Of a stretch of 64,000 nucleotides of DNA, positions 49,504-57,681 are shown one piece after another. The stretch spans positions 181,856-245,855 of the forward strand of contig NZ_JACWFG010000004.1 of NCBI RefSeq assembly GCF_019749295.1, given 5' to 3'. Positions within the stretch are counted from its first letter, which is position 1, and every line of letters starts with the position of its first letter. The notes beneath the pieces are model-generated. The model was not told where the DNA came from, searched no databases, and worked only from the letters and a program-made list of their open reading frames with translations. The stretch comes from Neobacillus niacini. GTDB lineage: Bacteria > Bacillota > Bacilli > Bacillales > Cytobacillaceae. The position numbers were made by a program, and so were the translations under genes.

Positions 49504-51335
49504 TACAGAAAATTTCAACTAATCTTTATTTATATGAAGATACTTGTAATGTATACGTTATTAAGACCGAAGAAAAGGCGGTCTTAATTGACTTTGGGGA
49601 TGGTAATGTTCTTAAATATCTTGATACAATCGGGGTTGAGAGTGTAACAGACGTTTTTATCACCCATCATCATCGGGATCAGTGCCAGGGGCTTCCAATT
49701 GCTGTTAAGGAAGGGATTCGAATTTGGGCACCGCACAGTGAACAAGATTTATTTCACCATATGGATGAACACTGGCAGGCTAGAGAAATAAATAACAACT
49801 ACAATATGAGACAAGACCGTTTTTCAATCCTTCAATCTGTACCAGTGTATAAAACATTAAAGGATTACTCTACACTTGTGATAAACGGACTCAAGTTCAC
49901 GATTATTCCCAGCCCTGGTCATACCATTGGTTCTATTACCATACTAAGTGATATTGATGAAAAGAAGACAGCGTTTACAGGTGATTTAATTTATGCTCCT
50001 GGAAAGGTTTGGTCGCTGGCGGCTACTCAATGGTCGTACAACGGTGGTGAGGGCATTGCTTTAAGTGTGCTTTCACTATTAGATTTAATAGACCGGGAAC
50101 CTGATTTGCTTCTGCCCTCTCATGGGCAAATAATGGAGGAGCCAGCTTCAGCAATGGAACTCCTTATTGAGCGTTATGCACTACTAATGAAACAAAGAAT
50201 GCAGAATCCTAGATTATTTAAATTGCGGGATAATCCATATGAAGCAATTACACCTCATTTATTACAAAACTGCACAAGCATGTCTAATTCCTACGTCGTC
50301 TTATCGAATAGCGGCAAAGCGCTGTTTATTGACTTTGGTTACGATTTTATTAGCGGAATCGGCTCTGGGAGTGACAGAGCATCAAGAAGACCTTGGTTAT
50401 ATACTCTATCAAAATTAAAGGAACAGTACGGAGTTGAAAAAATCGATGTTGTCATTCCCACCCATTATCATGATGATCATGTGGCAGGAATAAATTTATT
50501 ACGGGATGTAGAAGGAACTGAGGTTTGGTGCCCTGAAAACGTGGCAGAAGTTTTGGAGAACCCTAAAAAATATGATTTACCATGTCTGTGGTATGATCCG
50601 ATAAAAGTGGATAAACATCTTCCCTTAAACCAGCTGTTTAAGTGGGAAGAATATGAATTTATTGTGTATGAGCAGGCAGGGCATACACTATATGCAGCTG
50701 CCATTGAATTTAGCGTAGATGGGAAGAAAGTTCTTGCCATTGGAGACCAATATCAAGGTGAAAATGGCCAATTCAATTATGTGTACCATAACCGATTTAG
50801 AATAAGCGACTATGTTGATAGTGCTGAACTCTATAAGTCTGTTAAACCTGACATTATTATTTCTGGCCATTGGGATCCAATCGTTGTAAGTGAGGAATTT
50901 CTTTTAAGGATTGATAAAAAAGGGAAGATGCTTGAACAACTCCATAAAGACCTCCTGCCTTTAGAGGAGCTGGATTTTGGTGCGGAAGGTTTTGGGGCGT
51001 CCATAGTACCATACCAGACAGAGGTACAGTCAGGACAAACCTTTTCAGTAACACTTGAAATAAAGAACCCGTTCCCAGAAGAAAACGAAATTATCGCGAA
51101 AATGATTACGCCGGCAGGCTGGGAAATCAATAACAGAGAATTCAATACGAAGCTGCCAGGCAATGAAGTTGTACAATTTACAACATTGATTACAATTCCT
51201 GAAGGATACACAGGCTACAGGGAACGAATTGCAGTGGATCTTACTGTTGGTAGGCGACGTTTCGGACAGCATGCTGAGGCACTTGTAACAATTATGGATT
51301 TGCCAATTTTAGGAGGTGCAGAAAATGACGAATAA
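49500..51335 (+). CDS. Tandem metallo-beta-lactamase-fold protein with C-terminal beta domain
   Basis: A 611-residue protein with two MBL domains. Domain 1 (about residues 1-250) has THHHRDQCQG, so the usual HxHxDH is HxHxDQ, plus PSPGHTIGSI, TGDLIYAPG and PSHGQ. Domain 2 (about 260-490) has a full THYHDDH, EQAGHTLYAAA, IGDQYQG and ISGHWDP. The last 120 residues (QTEVQSGQTFSVTLEIKNPFPEENEI) look like a beta-sandwich of the NEW3/CARDB type. GTG 49500 overlaps the GH84 stop. Its substrate is unknown: hydrolase activity on a lactone, ester or phosphodiester is possible. The context points to glycan breakdown rather than antibiotic resistance. Confidence 0.75.
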   Translation: MIQKISTNLYLYEDTCNVYVIKTEEKAVLIDFGDGNVLKYLDTIGVESVTDVFITHHHRDQCQGLPIAVKEGIRIWAPHSEQDLFHHMDEHWQAREINNNYNMRQDRFSILQSVPVYKTLKDYSTLVINGLKFTIIPSPGHTIGSITILSDIDEKKTAFTGDLIYAPGKVWSLAATQWSYNGGEGIALSVLSLLDLIDREPDLLLPSHGQIMEEPASAMELLIERYALLMKQRMQNPRLFKLRDNPYEAITPHLLQNCTSMSNSYVVLSNSGKALFIDFGYDFISGIGSGSDRASRRPWLYTLSKLKEQYGVEKIDVVIPTHYHDDHVAGINLLRDVEGTEVWCPENVAEVLENPKKYDLPCLWYDPIKVDKHLPLNQLFKWEEYEFIVYEQAGHTLYAAAIEFSVDGKKVLAIGDQYQGENGQFNYVYHNRFRISDYVDSAELYKSVKPDIIISGHWDPIVVSEEFLLRIDKKGKMLEQLHKDLLPLEELDFGAEGFGASIVPYQTEVQSGQTFSVTLEIKNPFPEENEIIAKMITPAGWEINNREFNTKLPGNEVVQFTTLITIPEGYTGYRERIAVDLTVGRRRFGQHAEALVTIMDLPILGGAENDE

Positions 51336-53796
51336 AAATAGTACGATATTGGAAAAACAACTGCCGAAGACAAAAGAAAAAACCTTACATATGATTGGAA
51401 ATGCTCATCTTGACCCCGTATGGCTATGGCAATGGCAAGAGGGATTTCAGGAAACAAAAGCAACATTTAGGTCTGCGCTTGATCGAATGAAAGAGTATCC
51501 TGATTTCGTATTCACGAATAGTTCCGCCGCTAATTATGAATGGATTGAAAACAATGAACCTGAGATGTTTGAAGAAATCAAACAGCGTATTCAAGAAGGA
51601 CGATGGGAAATTGTCGGCGGCTGGTGGATTCAGCCGGATTGCAATCTTCCGAGCGGGGAGTCGTTTGTTCGCCAAGGGCTTTATGGACAGCGTTATTTCC
51701 AAGAAAAATTTGGGGAAACAGCGAAGGTCGGCTACAATGTTGATAGTTTTGGACATCATGGGATGCTGCCTCAAATATTAAAGAAAAGCGGTATGGATTA
51801 CTATATTTTTATGCGTCCAAGCCCGCAGGAAAAAGGACTTCCTGGAAGGTTGTTCTGGTGGGAATCAGATGACGGTTCACGCATTTTAGCCTATCGTATT
51901 CCATTTGAATATTGCACATGGGGCAAGGATGTTGAAAAACATGTACGTAGAAATGCAGGGGAATTAAAAGCACCATTTAATGATTTAATGACATTTTACG
52001 GTGTTGGTAACCATGGCGGCGGTCCAACAAAGGAAAATATCGAAAGCATTAAACAATTAAATGAAAATCCATCCTATCCAACACTTGTGTTTAGTACAGT
52101 TAATAAATTTTTCAATGACCTTATGGTAAAGAATCTTCCGTTCCCGGTTGTCCATGATGACCTTCAGCACCATGCAAGCGGATGCTACTCTGTACATTCA
52201 GGAATAAAAAAATGGAACCGCGAGGCAGAAAATGCCCTTATTAAAGCTGAGAAATTCTCGGCATTTGCGGATTGGACAACCGGACAAAAATATCCGGCTG
52301 CTGAATATAAACAGGCATGGAAGAATGTATTATTCAATCAATTTCATGATATTTTAGCAGGGACAAGTATTGAAGCAGCATATGAAGATGCGCGGGATAT
52401 GCACGGAGAGGCCATGTCAATCGCTAAACGGGGTGTCAACTATGCCATTCAATCTTTGTCTTGGAGAATTGATATAGAAGAAGAAAAAGGGATGAAACCA
52501 ATTGTTATCTTTAATCCTCATTCGTGGACCAGTAATGTAAATGTTGAACAAGAAATAGGTGGATTAAAGCCTGAGGATGTTTTAGTAGATGAAGAGGGAA
52601 ATCAAGTTCCGATGCAAGTAGTTCAATCGCAGGCAACCGCTGGGGGACGTTCACGCATCAGCTTTATTGCCAATCTTCCATCAATGGGGTACCGAGTATA
52701 TAAAATCGTACAACGTGAAATTGGTAATGAATTCACATCTATCAAGGCAAATGATACAAGCTTGGAAAATGACCATTTCCGAGTTGAAATCGATCAACAA
52801 ACAGGATTTGTATCAAGTATATATGATAAACAAAAGAACCTGGAAATACTAGGGGGACCAGCAGCAAGACCAGTCGTCATGAACGATTTTAGTGACACGT
52901 GGTCGCATAATGTTCTTCAGTATAAGAGCGAAGATGGCACCTTCAAAGCCACGAGTGTAAAACTAGTGGAACATGGACCTGTAAAATCGGTTATTCGGGT
53001 TATTAGTGAATATGGAAGATCAACACTGCATCAAGACTTTACTATGTATAAAGAGCTTAACCAGATTGATGTCCATTGTACATTAAACTGGCAGGAACAA
53101 TTTAAAGCACTAAAGATTAAGTTCCCTGTTGACCTTATCTTCAGAAAATCAACCTATGAAATCCCTTATGGGCATATTGTTAGAGAGGGCAATGGAGAGG
53201 AAGAGCCCGGACAAAACTGGATTGATACTTCTGGAACTCATCCATCTACAGGCGAGATATACGGATTCAGCTTACTAAATGACGGCAAGTACAGCTTTGA
53301 CATCCATAACAAAGAAATGAGTATGACGGTCCTTCGCAGCCCAATTTATGCACATCACGACCCGTTGGTTCCAGAAGCAGATAGATATTATTCATTTATT
53401 GATCAAGGAATTCAAAGATTCACATACTCCTTGCTGCCGCATGAAGGAAATTGGGAAACAGCAGGGACTGTAAAACGTGCAGCCGAATTGAACCAAAAAC
53501 CTATTAGCATTATTGAAACCTATCATAAAGGTCACCTTCCACAAAAAGATTCCTTCTTGTCAGTTGATGTTGAGAATGTCATAGTTAGTGTCATAAAGCA
53601 AGCAGAGGACAATGAGGATCTAATACTGCGTGCCTATGAAACAGCAAATGATGAAACTACTGCCATCATTTCTTTACCTAAATGGAACCGGCAAATAAAG
53701 ACTAAGTTTAGGCCGTCTGAAATAAAGACATTCCGTATTCCAAAAGATTCATCCGAGCCTGTTTTAGAAAATAATTTACTGGAGTGGGAAGAATAA
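51325..53796 (+). CDS. Glycoside hydrolase family 38 alpha-mannosidase-like enzyme (copy 3)
   Basis: An 823-residue GH38 enzyme. It has the same motifs as copy 2 (NAHLDPVWLWQWQEG, GWWIQPDCN, NVDSFGHHGMLPQ, FHDILAGTSIEAAYEDAR), preceded by a 24-residue extension. ATG 51325 follows AGGAGG by 8 bases and overlaps the MBL gene end. C-terminal beta domains are intact. No signal peptide. Together with the other copies it suggests several alpha-mannoside linkages to be cleaved. Confidence 0.9.
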   Translation: MTNKNSTILEKQLPKTKEKTLHMIGNAHLDPVWLWQWQEGFQETKATFRSALDRMKEYPDFVFTNSSAANYEWIENNEPEMFEEIKQRIQEGRWEIVGGWWIQPDCNLPSGESFVRQGLYGQRYFQEKFGETAKVGYNVDSFGHHGMLPQILKKSGMDYYIFMRPSPQEKGLPGRLFWWESDDGSRILAYRIPFEYCTWGKDVEKHVRRNAGELKAPFNDLMTFYGVGNHGGGPTKENIESIKQLNENPSYPTLVFSTVNKFFNDLMVKNLPFPVVHDDLQHHASGCYSVHSGIKKWNREAENALIKAEKFSAFADWTTGQKYPAAEYKQAWKNVLFNQFHDILAGTSIEAAYEDARDMHGEAMSIAKRGVNYAIQSLSWRIDIEEEKGMKPIVIFNPHSWTSNVNVEQEIGGLKPEDVLVDEEGNQVPMQVVQSQATAGGRSRISFIANLPSMGYRVYKIVQREIGNEFTSIKANDTSLENDHFRVEIDQQTGFVSSIYDKQKNLEILGGPAARPVVMNDFSDTWSHNVLQYKSEDGTFKATSVKLVEHGPVKSVIRVISEYGRSTLHQDFTMYKELNQIDVHCTLNWQEQFKALKIKFPVDLIFRKSTYEIPYGHIVREGNGEEEPGQNWIDTSGTHPSTGEIYGFSLLNDGKYSFDIHNKEMSMTVLRSPIYAHHDPLVPEADRYYSFIDQGIQRFTYSLLPHEGNWETAGTVKRAAELNQKPISIIETYHKGHLPQKDSFLSVDVENVIVSVIKQAEDNEDLILRAYETANDETTAIISLPKWNRQIKTKFRPSEIKTFRIPKDSSEPVLENNLLEWEE

Positions 53797-53842
53797 GAAA
53801 TGTCTACTGAGCATTTACTTAATGACAAGAGGAGTAAAGTAC

Positions 53843-54640
53843 ATGATTGTGTCGCAGCGCCGTAAGTTAATAAAAGAGCTATTAATAAAAAATAAAAGTG
53901 TAAAGGTCTCTGATCTTGTTGAGCTACTTCATGTATCAGAAGAAACAATCCGGAGGGATTTGAATCAGCTTGAAAGAGAGGGCGTTGCCGAGAAAAACTA
54001 TGGCGGTGCAGTCCTAATAGAGGAGGCTGAAAACCAATTTCTTATTCCTCCTGTTGATAAAAGGAAGTTCCAATATTCTCTTGAAAAAGAATTAATCGGG
54101 AAGGCTGCAGCCCAATTGATAAAAGAGGGTCAAACCATCATTTTTGATGCAGGATCAACAACTTGGTATGTAGGAAAAAACTTACCAGATAATAGTAACT
54201 TAACGATTATAACCAATGCTATGAACGTAGCAGAGGAATGCAGTAAAGATGAAACTGCCTCGATCTACTTATTAGGCGGGAAACTTAGGAAGAATTCAAT
54301 GAGTCTTGTTGGGCCGCAGGTAGAGACTGAATTACAAAACTACAATGCCGATTATGTGTTCCTTGGGACAGCTGGAATTTCATTAAGGCATGGGTTTACA
54401 AGCTCTGATTTGTATGACGCGGAAATGAAACGGGCGATGGTTTCGGCAGGACAAAAGATTGTTGTTGTGGCTGACCACAGCAAGCTTCAAAGATCAGGTT
54501 TAACCCCTTTTTGCCCTTTTGATCAAGCGGATATATTTATTACTAGTGATCTTGCAGATAAAGAAATTCTGAAGGAAATTGAAAAAAGAGGTGTGAAAGT
54601 AATTGTAGTGCCTTTATCAAATGATACTTTCTCTAGGTAG
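53843..54640 (+). CDS. DeoR-family transcriptional regulator
   Basis: A 265-residue DeoR/GlpR regulator. The N-terminal helix-turn-helix VKVSDLVELLHVSEETIRRDLNQLEREG is followed by the YGGAV hinge and a DeoRC sensor domain (DAGSTTWYVGKNL, LLGGKLRKNSMSLVGP, FLGTAGISLRHGFTSSDLYDAEMKRAM, DHSKLQRSG). The effector is usually a phosphorylated sugar. ATG 53843 follows AAGAGGAG by 8 bases. It probably controls the downstream oxidoreductase and glycosidase genes, or its own operon. Confidence 0.88.
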   Translation: MIVSQRRKLIKELLIKNKSVKVSDLVELLHVSEETIRRDLNQLEREGVAEKNYGGAVLIEEAENQFLIPPVDKRKFQYSLEKELIGKAAAQLIKEGQTIIFDAGSTTWYVGKNLPDNSNLTIITNAMNVAEECSKDETASIYLLGGKLRKNSMSLVGPQVETELQNYNADYVFLGTAGISLRHGFTSSDLYDAEMKRAMVSAGQKIVVVADHSKLQRSGLTPFCPFDQADIFITSDLADKEILKEIEKRGVKVIVVPLSNDTFSR

Positions 54641-54644
54641 AAAG

Positions 54645-54689
54645 GAAGTGAGGGGATAAAGCAGCCAGTTTGTTTTTTCCCCTGACTTC
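54645..54689 (+). other. Hairpin after the DeoR gene
   Basis: GAAGTGAGGGGA pairs with TCCCCTGACTTC with one mismatch; a T-run (TGTTTTTT) is inside the loop rather than after the stem. Attenuator-like but not a standard terminator. Confidence 0.4.
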
Positions 54690-54737
54690 TATGAAATTAA
54701 CATACTATAAAATCAATGCAAAAAGGAGGTTATTCAA

Positions 54738-55757
54738 GTGGTAAAGGTTGCTTTATTAAGTAAATGGCATGTTCATGCTGATGATTATGCACGACAGGCA
54801 GCTCAAAATAAACATCTGGAAATCAAGGTAGTCTGGGACGAAAATGCAGAACGCGGCAATGAGTGGGCAGGAAAGCTGGGTGTTCCTTTTGAACAAGATT
54901 TACTGAAAGTGTTAGCTGATCCGGAGATTGAGGCAGTTATTGTAGATACACCAACAAACCTTCACAAAGAGATCATACTGCTTTCTGCCAAAAATAAAAA
55001 ACATATTTTTACTGAAAAAGTGTTGGCTTTTACGATGGAAGATTGTAAAGAGATTTATGAGGCAGTGAGTAATAACAATGTAAAATTGATGGTTTCTTTG
55101 CCCCGGCTGACTGAAAATTACTATTTATATGCCCAGCAGGTTATTGATGAAGGGCTATTAGGGAAACTGACCTATATTCGCTGCCGATTAGCACATAATG
55201 GTGCTGTTCCGTTTGAGGGACATCCAAACGGATGGCTTCCTAAACACTTTTTTAATAAAGAGGAATGCGGCGGCGGCGCATTTATTGACTTAGGGGCGCA
55301 CCCGATATATTTAACCAATCGTCTTGCAGGACCAGTAAAAGCTGTTACAGCTAGGTTACAAAACCAATTTGGCTATGATGTGGATGATAATTCCGTCGCT
55401 ATTATTGAATATGAAAGCGGTGCCTTAGGAACGATTGAAACAGGATTTCTTTCAGGACGCAGCCCTTTCCAGCTGGAGCTGTATGGAACGGAAGGAACTC
55501 TATTAATAGAAGATAATAAGATCACCTTAAATTCTAAACAGGCAGGCGAGGGATGGAATGCCCCTGAAAAGCTGCCAGAACCACTTCCGCTGCCAATTGA
55601 GCAATGGGTAAATTCTATCATTGATGAAACTGAACCAAACATTACAGATCATGATGTACTAGGGTTAACGTTAATCAATCAGGCAGCAATGATATCACAC
55701 AACCAAGGACGAAGAGTAGAAATAGCTGAAATAATAGTGGATAAACAAAAAGTATAA
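54738..55757 (+). CDS. Gfo/Idh/MocA-family oxidoreductase (2), atypical Rossmann motif
   Basis: A 339-residue protein. The expected GxGxxG is replaced by ALLSKWHVHADDYA, and the EKP lysine motif reads FTEKVLAF. The C-terminal substrate domain is normal (GGGAFIDLGAHPIYLTNRLAG, with D-x3-H). These changes suggest altered cofactor binding or a retained (not exchanged) NAD. GTG 54738 follows GGAGG by 8 bases. It sits before a typical Gfo/Idh gene and a TIM-barrel protein, a trio like those that oxidise glycosides at C3. Confidence 0.8.
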   Translation: MVKVALLSKWHVHADDYARQAAQNKHLEIKVVWDENAERGNEWAGKLGVPFEQDLLKVLADPEIEAVIVDTPTNLHKEIILLSAKNKKHIFTEKVLAFTMEDCKEIYEAVSNNNVKLMVSLPRLTENYYLYAQQVIDEGLLGKLTYIRCRLAHNGAVPFEGHPNGWLPKHFFNKEECGGGAFIDLGAHPIYLTNRLAGPVKAVTARLQNQFGYDVDDNSVAIIEYESGALGTIETGFLSGRSPFQLELYGTEGTLLIEDNKITLNSKQAGEGWNAPEKLPEPLPLPIEQWVNSIIDETEPNITDHDVLGLTLINQAAMISHNQGRRVEIAEIIVDKQKV

Positions 55758-55774
55758 ATCGGAGGCAAAGAAAA

Positions 55775-56836
55775 ATGGTGAACACATTAAGAGTAGGGAT
55801 TATCGGAGCGGGCGGCATTGCAAAGCATGCTCATATTCCAAACTATTTAAAATGCGGGGAAAAAGTTGAGATTGTTGCTGTAAGTGATGTTGTAAAGGAA
55901 AAGGCTGATGAATTAGCAGCAGAATTCAATATTCCCCATACTTTTACGAGTTATGAAGAAATGTTTCAGACTCTAAAATTGGATGCTGTCTCTATTTGTA
56001 CACCAAACAAATTCCATTATCATGCCACACTAGCCGCACTAAATGCAGGGTGCCATGTACTATGTGAAAAGCCGCCGGCTATGACAGCAAAAGAAGCAGA
56101 AGAAATGGCCATTGCAGCACAAAAGGCAGGAAAAATCCTAACTTATGGATTCCATTTTCGTCATGCACCACAGGTAGAAGTGTTAAAGCGCTTTATCGAT
56201 GCTGGCGAACTTGGTGATATTTATGCTGCACGTGTAACGGCAATGCGCCGCCGGGGAATTCCTGGCTGGGGGGTATTCACAAACAAAGAACTTCAAGGCG
56301 GAGGGCCTTTAATTGATATCGGTGTCCATATGCTGGATACGGCATTATATTTAATGGGTTATCCAGAGCCTGATACCGTATTTGGAGTAACCTATCAAAA
56401 ACTAGGGAACCGAAAAGGACTAGGTCTCATGGGATCATGGGATTGGGAGAATTTCTCGGTTGAAGATATGGCACGCGGAATGATTACTTTCAAAAATGGG
56501 GCTTCCATTCTATTAGAGTCTGCGTTTGCTGCGAATGTTGAGAAAGCGGATGAAATGAATGTAACGTTAATGGGGGACAATGGTGGAGCAGATGTATTTC
56601 CACTAAAAATCTATCAAGAAAAACATGAATCGTTAGTTGATCTCACTCCGGCATATTTACCAAAGAGAGATTATCATGAACTGGAACTTAGTAGATTTGT
56701 AGATGCGTGTTTAGAAGGAACAACACCATTAAGCACCGCCAAACAAGGTGTCTATCTCCAACAAATCATCAATGGACTATACGAATCAGCGGCCAAAGGT
56801 GAGGCTGTCAAATTAGGTGAACATATCCAGGTTTAA
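55775..56836 (+). CDS. Gfo/Idh/MocA-family oxidoreductase (3)
   Basis: A 353-residue enzyme with normal motifs: VGIIGAGGIAKHAHIPNY, CEKPPAMT with the catalytic Lys, and GGGPLIDIGVHMLDTALYLMG with D-x3-H. NAD(P)-dependent oxidation of a sugar or glycoside is expected. A clear ribosome binding site (CGGAGGC) precedes ATG 55775. It forms an operon with the atypical paralogue 17 bases upstream and a TIM-barrel isomerase downstream. Confidence 0.87.
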   Translation: MVNTLRVGIIGAGGIAKHAHIPNYLKCGEKVEIVAVSDVVKEKADELAAEFNIPHTFTSYEEMFQTLKLDAVSICTPNKFHYHATLAALNAGCHVLCEKPPAMTAKEAEEMAIAAQKAGKILTYGFHFRHAPQVEVLKRFIDAGELGDIYAARVTAMRRRGIPGWGVFTNKELQGGGPLIDIGVHMLDTALYLMGYPEPDTVFGVTYQKLGNRKGLGLMGSWDWENFSVEDMARGMITFKNGASILLESAFAANVEKADEMNVTLMGDNGGADVFPLKIYQEKHESLVDLTPAYLPKRDYHELELSRFVDACLEGTTPLSTAKQGVYLQQIINGLYESAAKGEAVKLGEHIQV

Positions 56837-56855
56837 CTGAAAATTATAAAAATGG

Positions 56856-56883
56856 GAGGCGGCAGTATTTCTTTAGTCGCCTC
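56856..56883 (+). terminator. Attenuator-like hairpin
   Basis: GAGGCG pairs with CGCCTC around a 16-base loop, followed by TTATTTATT. Probable partial terminator between the oxidoreductase and isomerase genes. Confidence 0.55.
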
Positions 56884-56910
56884 TTATTTATTAAATAGGG
56901 GGAATATCCA

Positions 56911-57681
56911 TTGAGTAAAATTGGCTTACAGTTATTTTCTGTGTGGAGAGATGCCGAAAAAGATTTTTTAGGGACCATTCAAAAAGCGGCCGAGCTAGGA
57001 TATGAGGCAGTCCAATTTGCGGGCTTTTATGATACACCAGCTAATAAACTACAAAGTGTATTAAAAGAAAATGGACTCTATGCTGCCGGGGCACATGTAG
57101 GAATCGAGAAGTTATTAGATGATGAATTAAAAAGGACGTTTGAATACAATAGCGCCATTGATAATAACTTACTGGTTTGTCCTGCGCTTCCAAAGGAAAT
57201 GAGACAGACAGCCGAAGATTATAAGAAAACAGCAGAGATACTGAATCAGATTGGAGAAACATGTAAAGAGGCAGGTTTTACTTTTGGCTATCATAACCAT
57301 GCATTTGAATTTGAACAGTTTGGAAGTGAAACAGGATTTGACCTGCTATTTGGTCTCACAGACCCTGATTTAGTGAAAATGGAATTAGATTGTTATTGGG
57401 CCGCTTTCGCGGATCAAGATCCGTTAGAAATCATTCAAAAATATAAAAATCGTGTCGTGTCCCTGCATATTAAGGATATGAAAATAGTTAATGGTACAAA
57501 GACTGGGATTGAAGTAGGGAGAGGTCAACTTGATTTTGCCTCGCTAATTAAGCTGGGGGATAAAGTTGGTGTTGAGTGGTTCACGGTTGAGCAGGAGGAA
57601 TTTGAACGCGATCCTTATCAAAGTCTTTCTATTAATGCAGATACTCTTAAACAATTAATGAGCGAGGCGGGAGTTCGATGA
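56911..57681 (+). CDS. TIM-barrel sugar isomerase/epimerase-family protein
   Basis: A 256-residue protein of the xylose-isomerase-like TIM-barrel superfamily. FGYHNHAFEFEQF carries the metal Glu/His residues, followed by KMELDCYWA, VSLHIKDM and WFTVEQEEF. TTG 56911 follows AGGGGGA by 7 bases. Next to two Gfo/Idh genes it may act as 3-keto-glycoside eliminase/hydratase, sugar epimerase or isomerase. The stop overlaps the GH2 start as ATGA, so its product may feed the same pathway. Confidence 0.8.
   Translation: MSKIGLQLFSVWRDAEKDFLGTIQKAAELGYEAVQFAGFYDTPANKLQSVLKENGLYAAGAHVGIEKLLDDELKRTFEYNSAIDNNLLVCPALPKEMRQTAEDYKKTAEILNQIGETCKEAGFTFGYHNHAFEFEQFGSETGFDLLFGLTDPDLVKMELDCYWAAFADQDPLEIIQKYKNRVVSLHIKDMKIVNGTKTGIEVGRGQLDFASLIKLGDKVGVEWFTVEQEEFERDPYQSLSINADTLKQLMSEAGVR

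Noticed and set aside
49500..51335. Beta-lactam resistance function for the metallo-beta-lactamase gene
   Set aside because: Tandem domains, C-terminal beta-sandwich, no signal peptide and overlap with glycosidase genes do not fit a secreted beta-lactamase.
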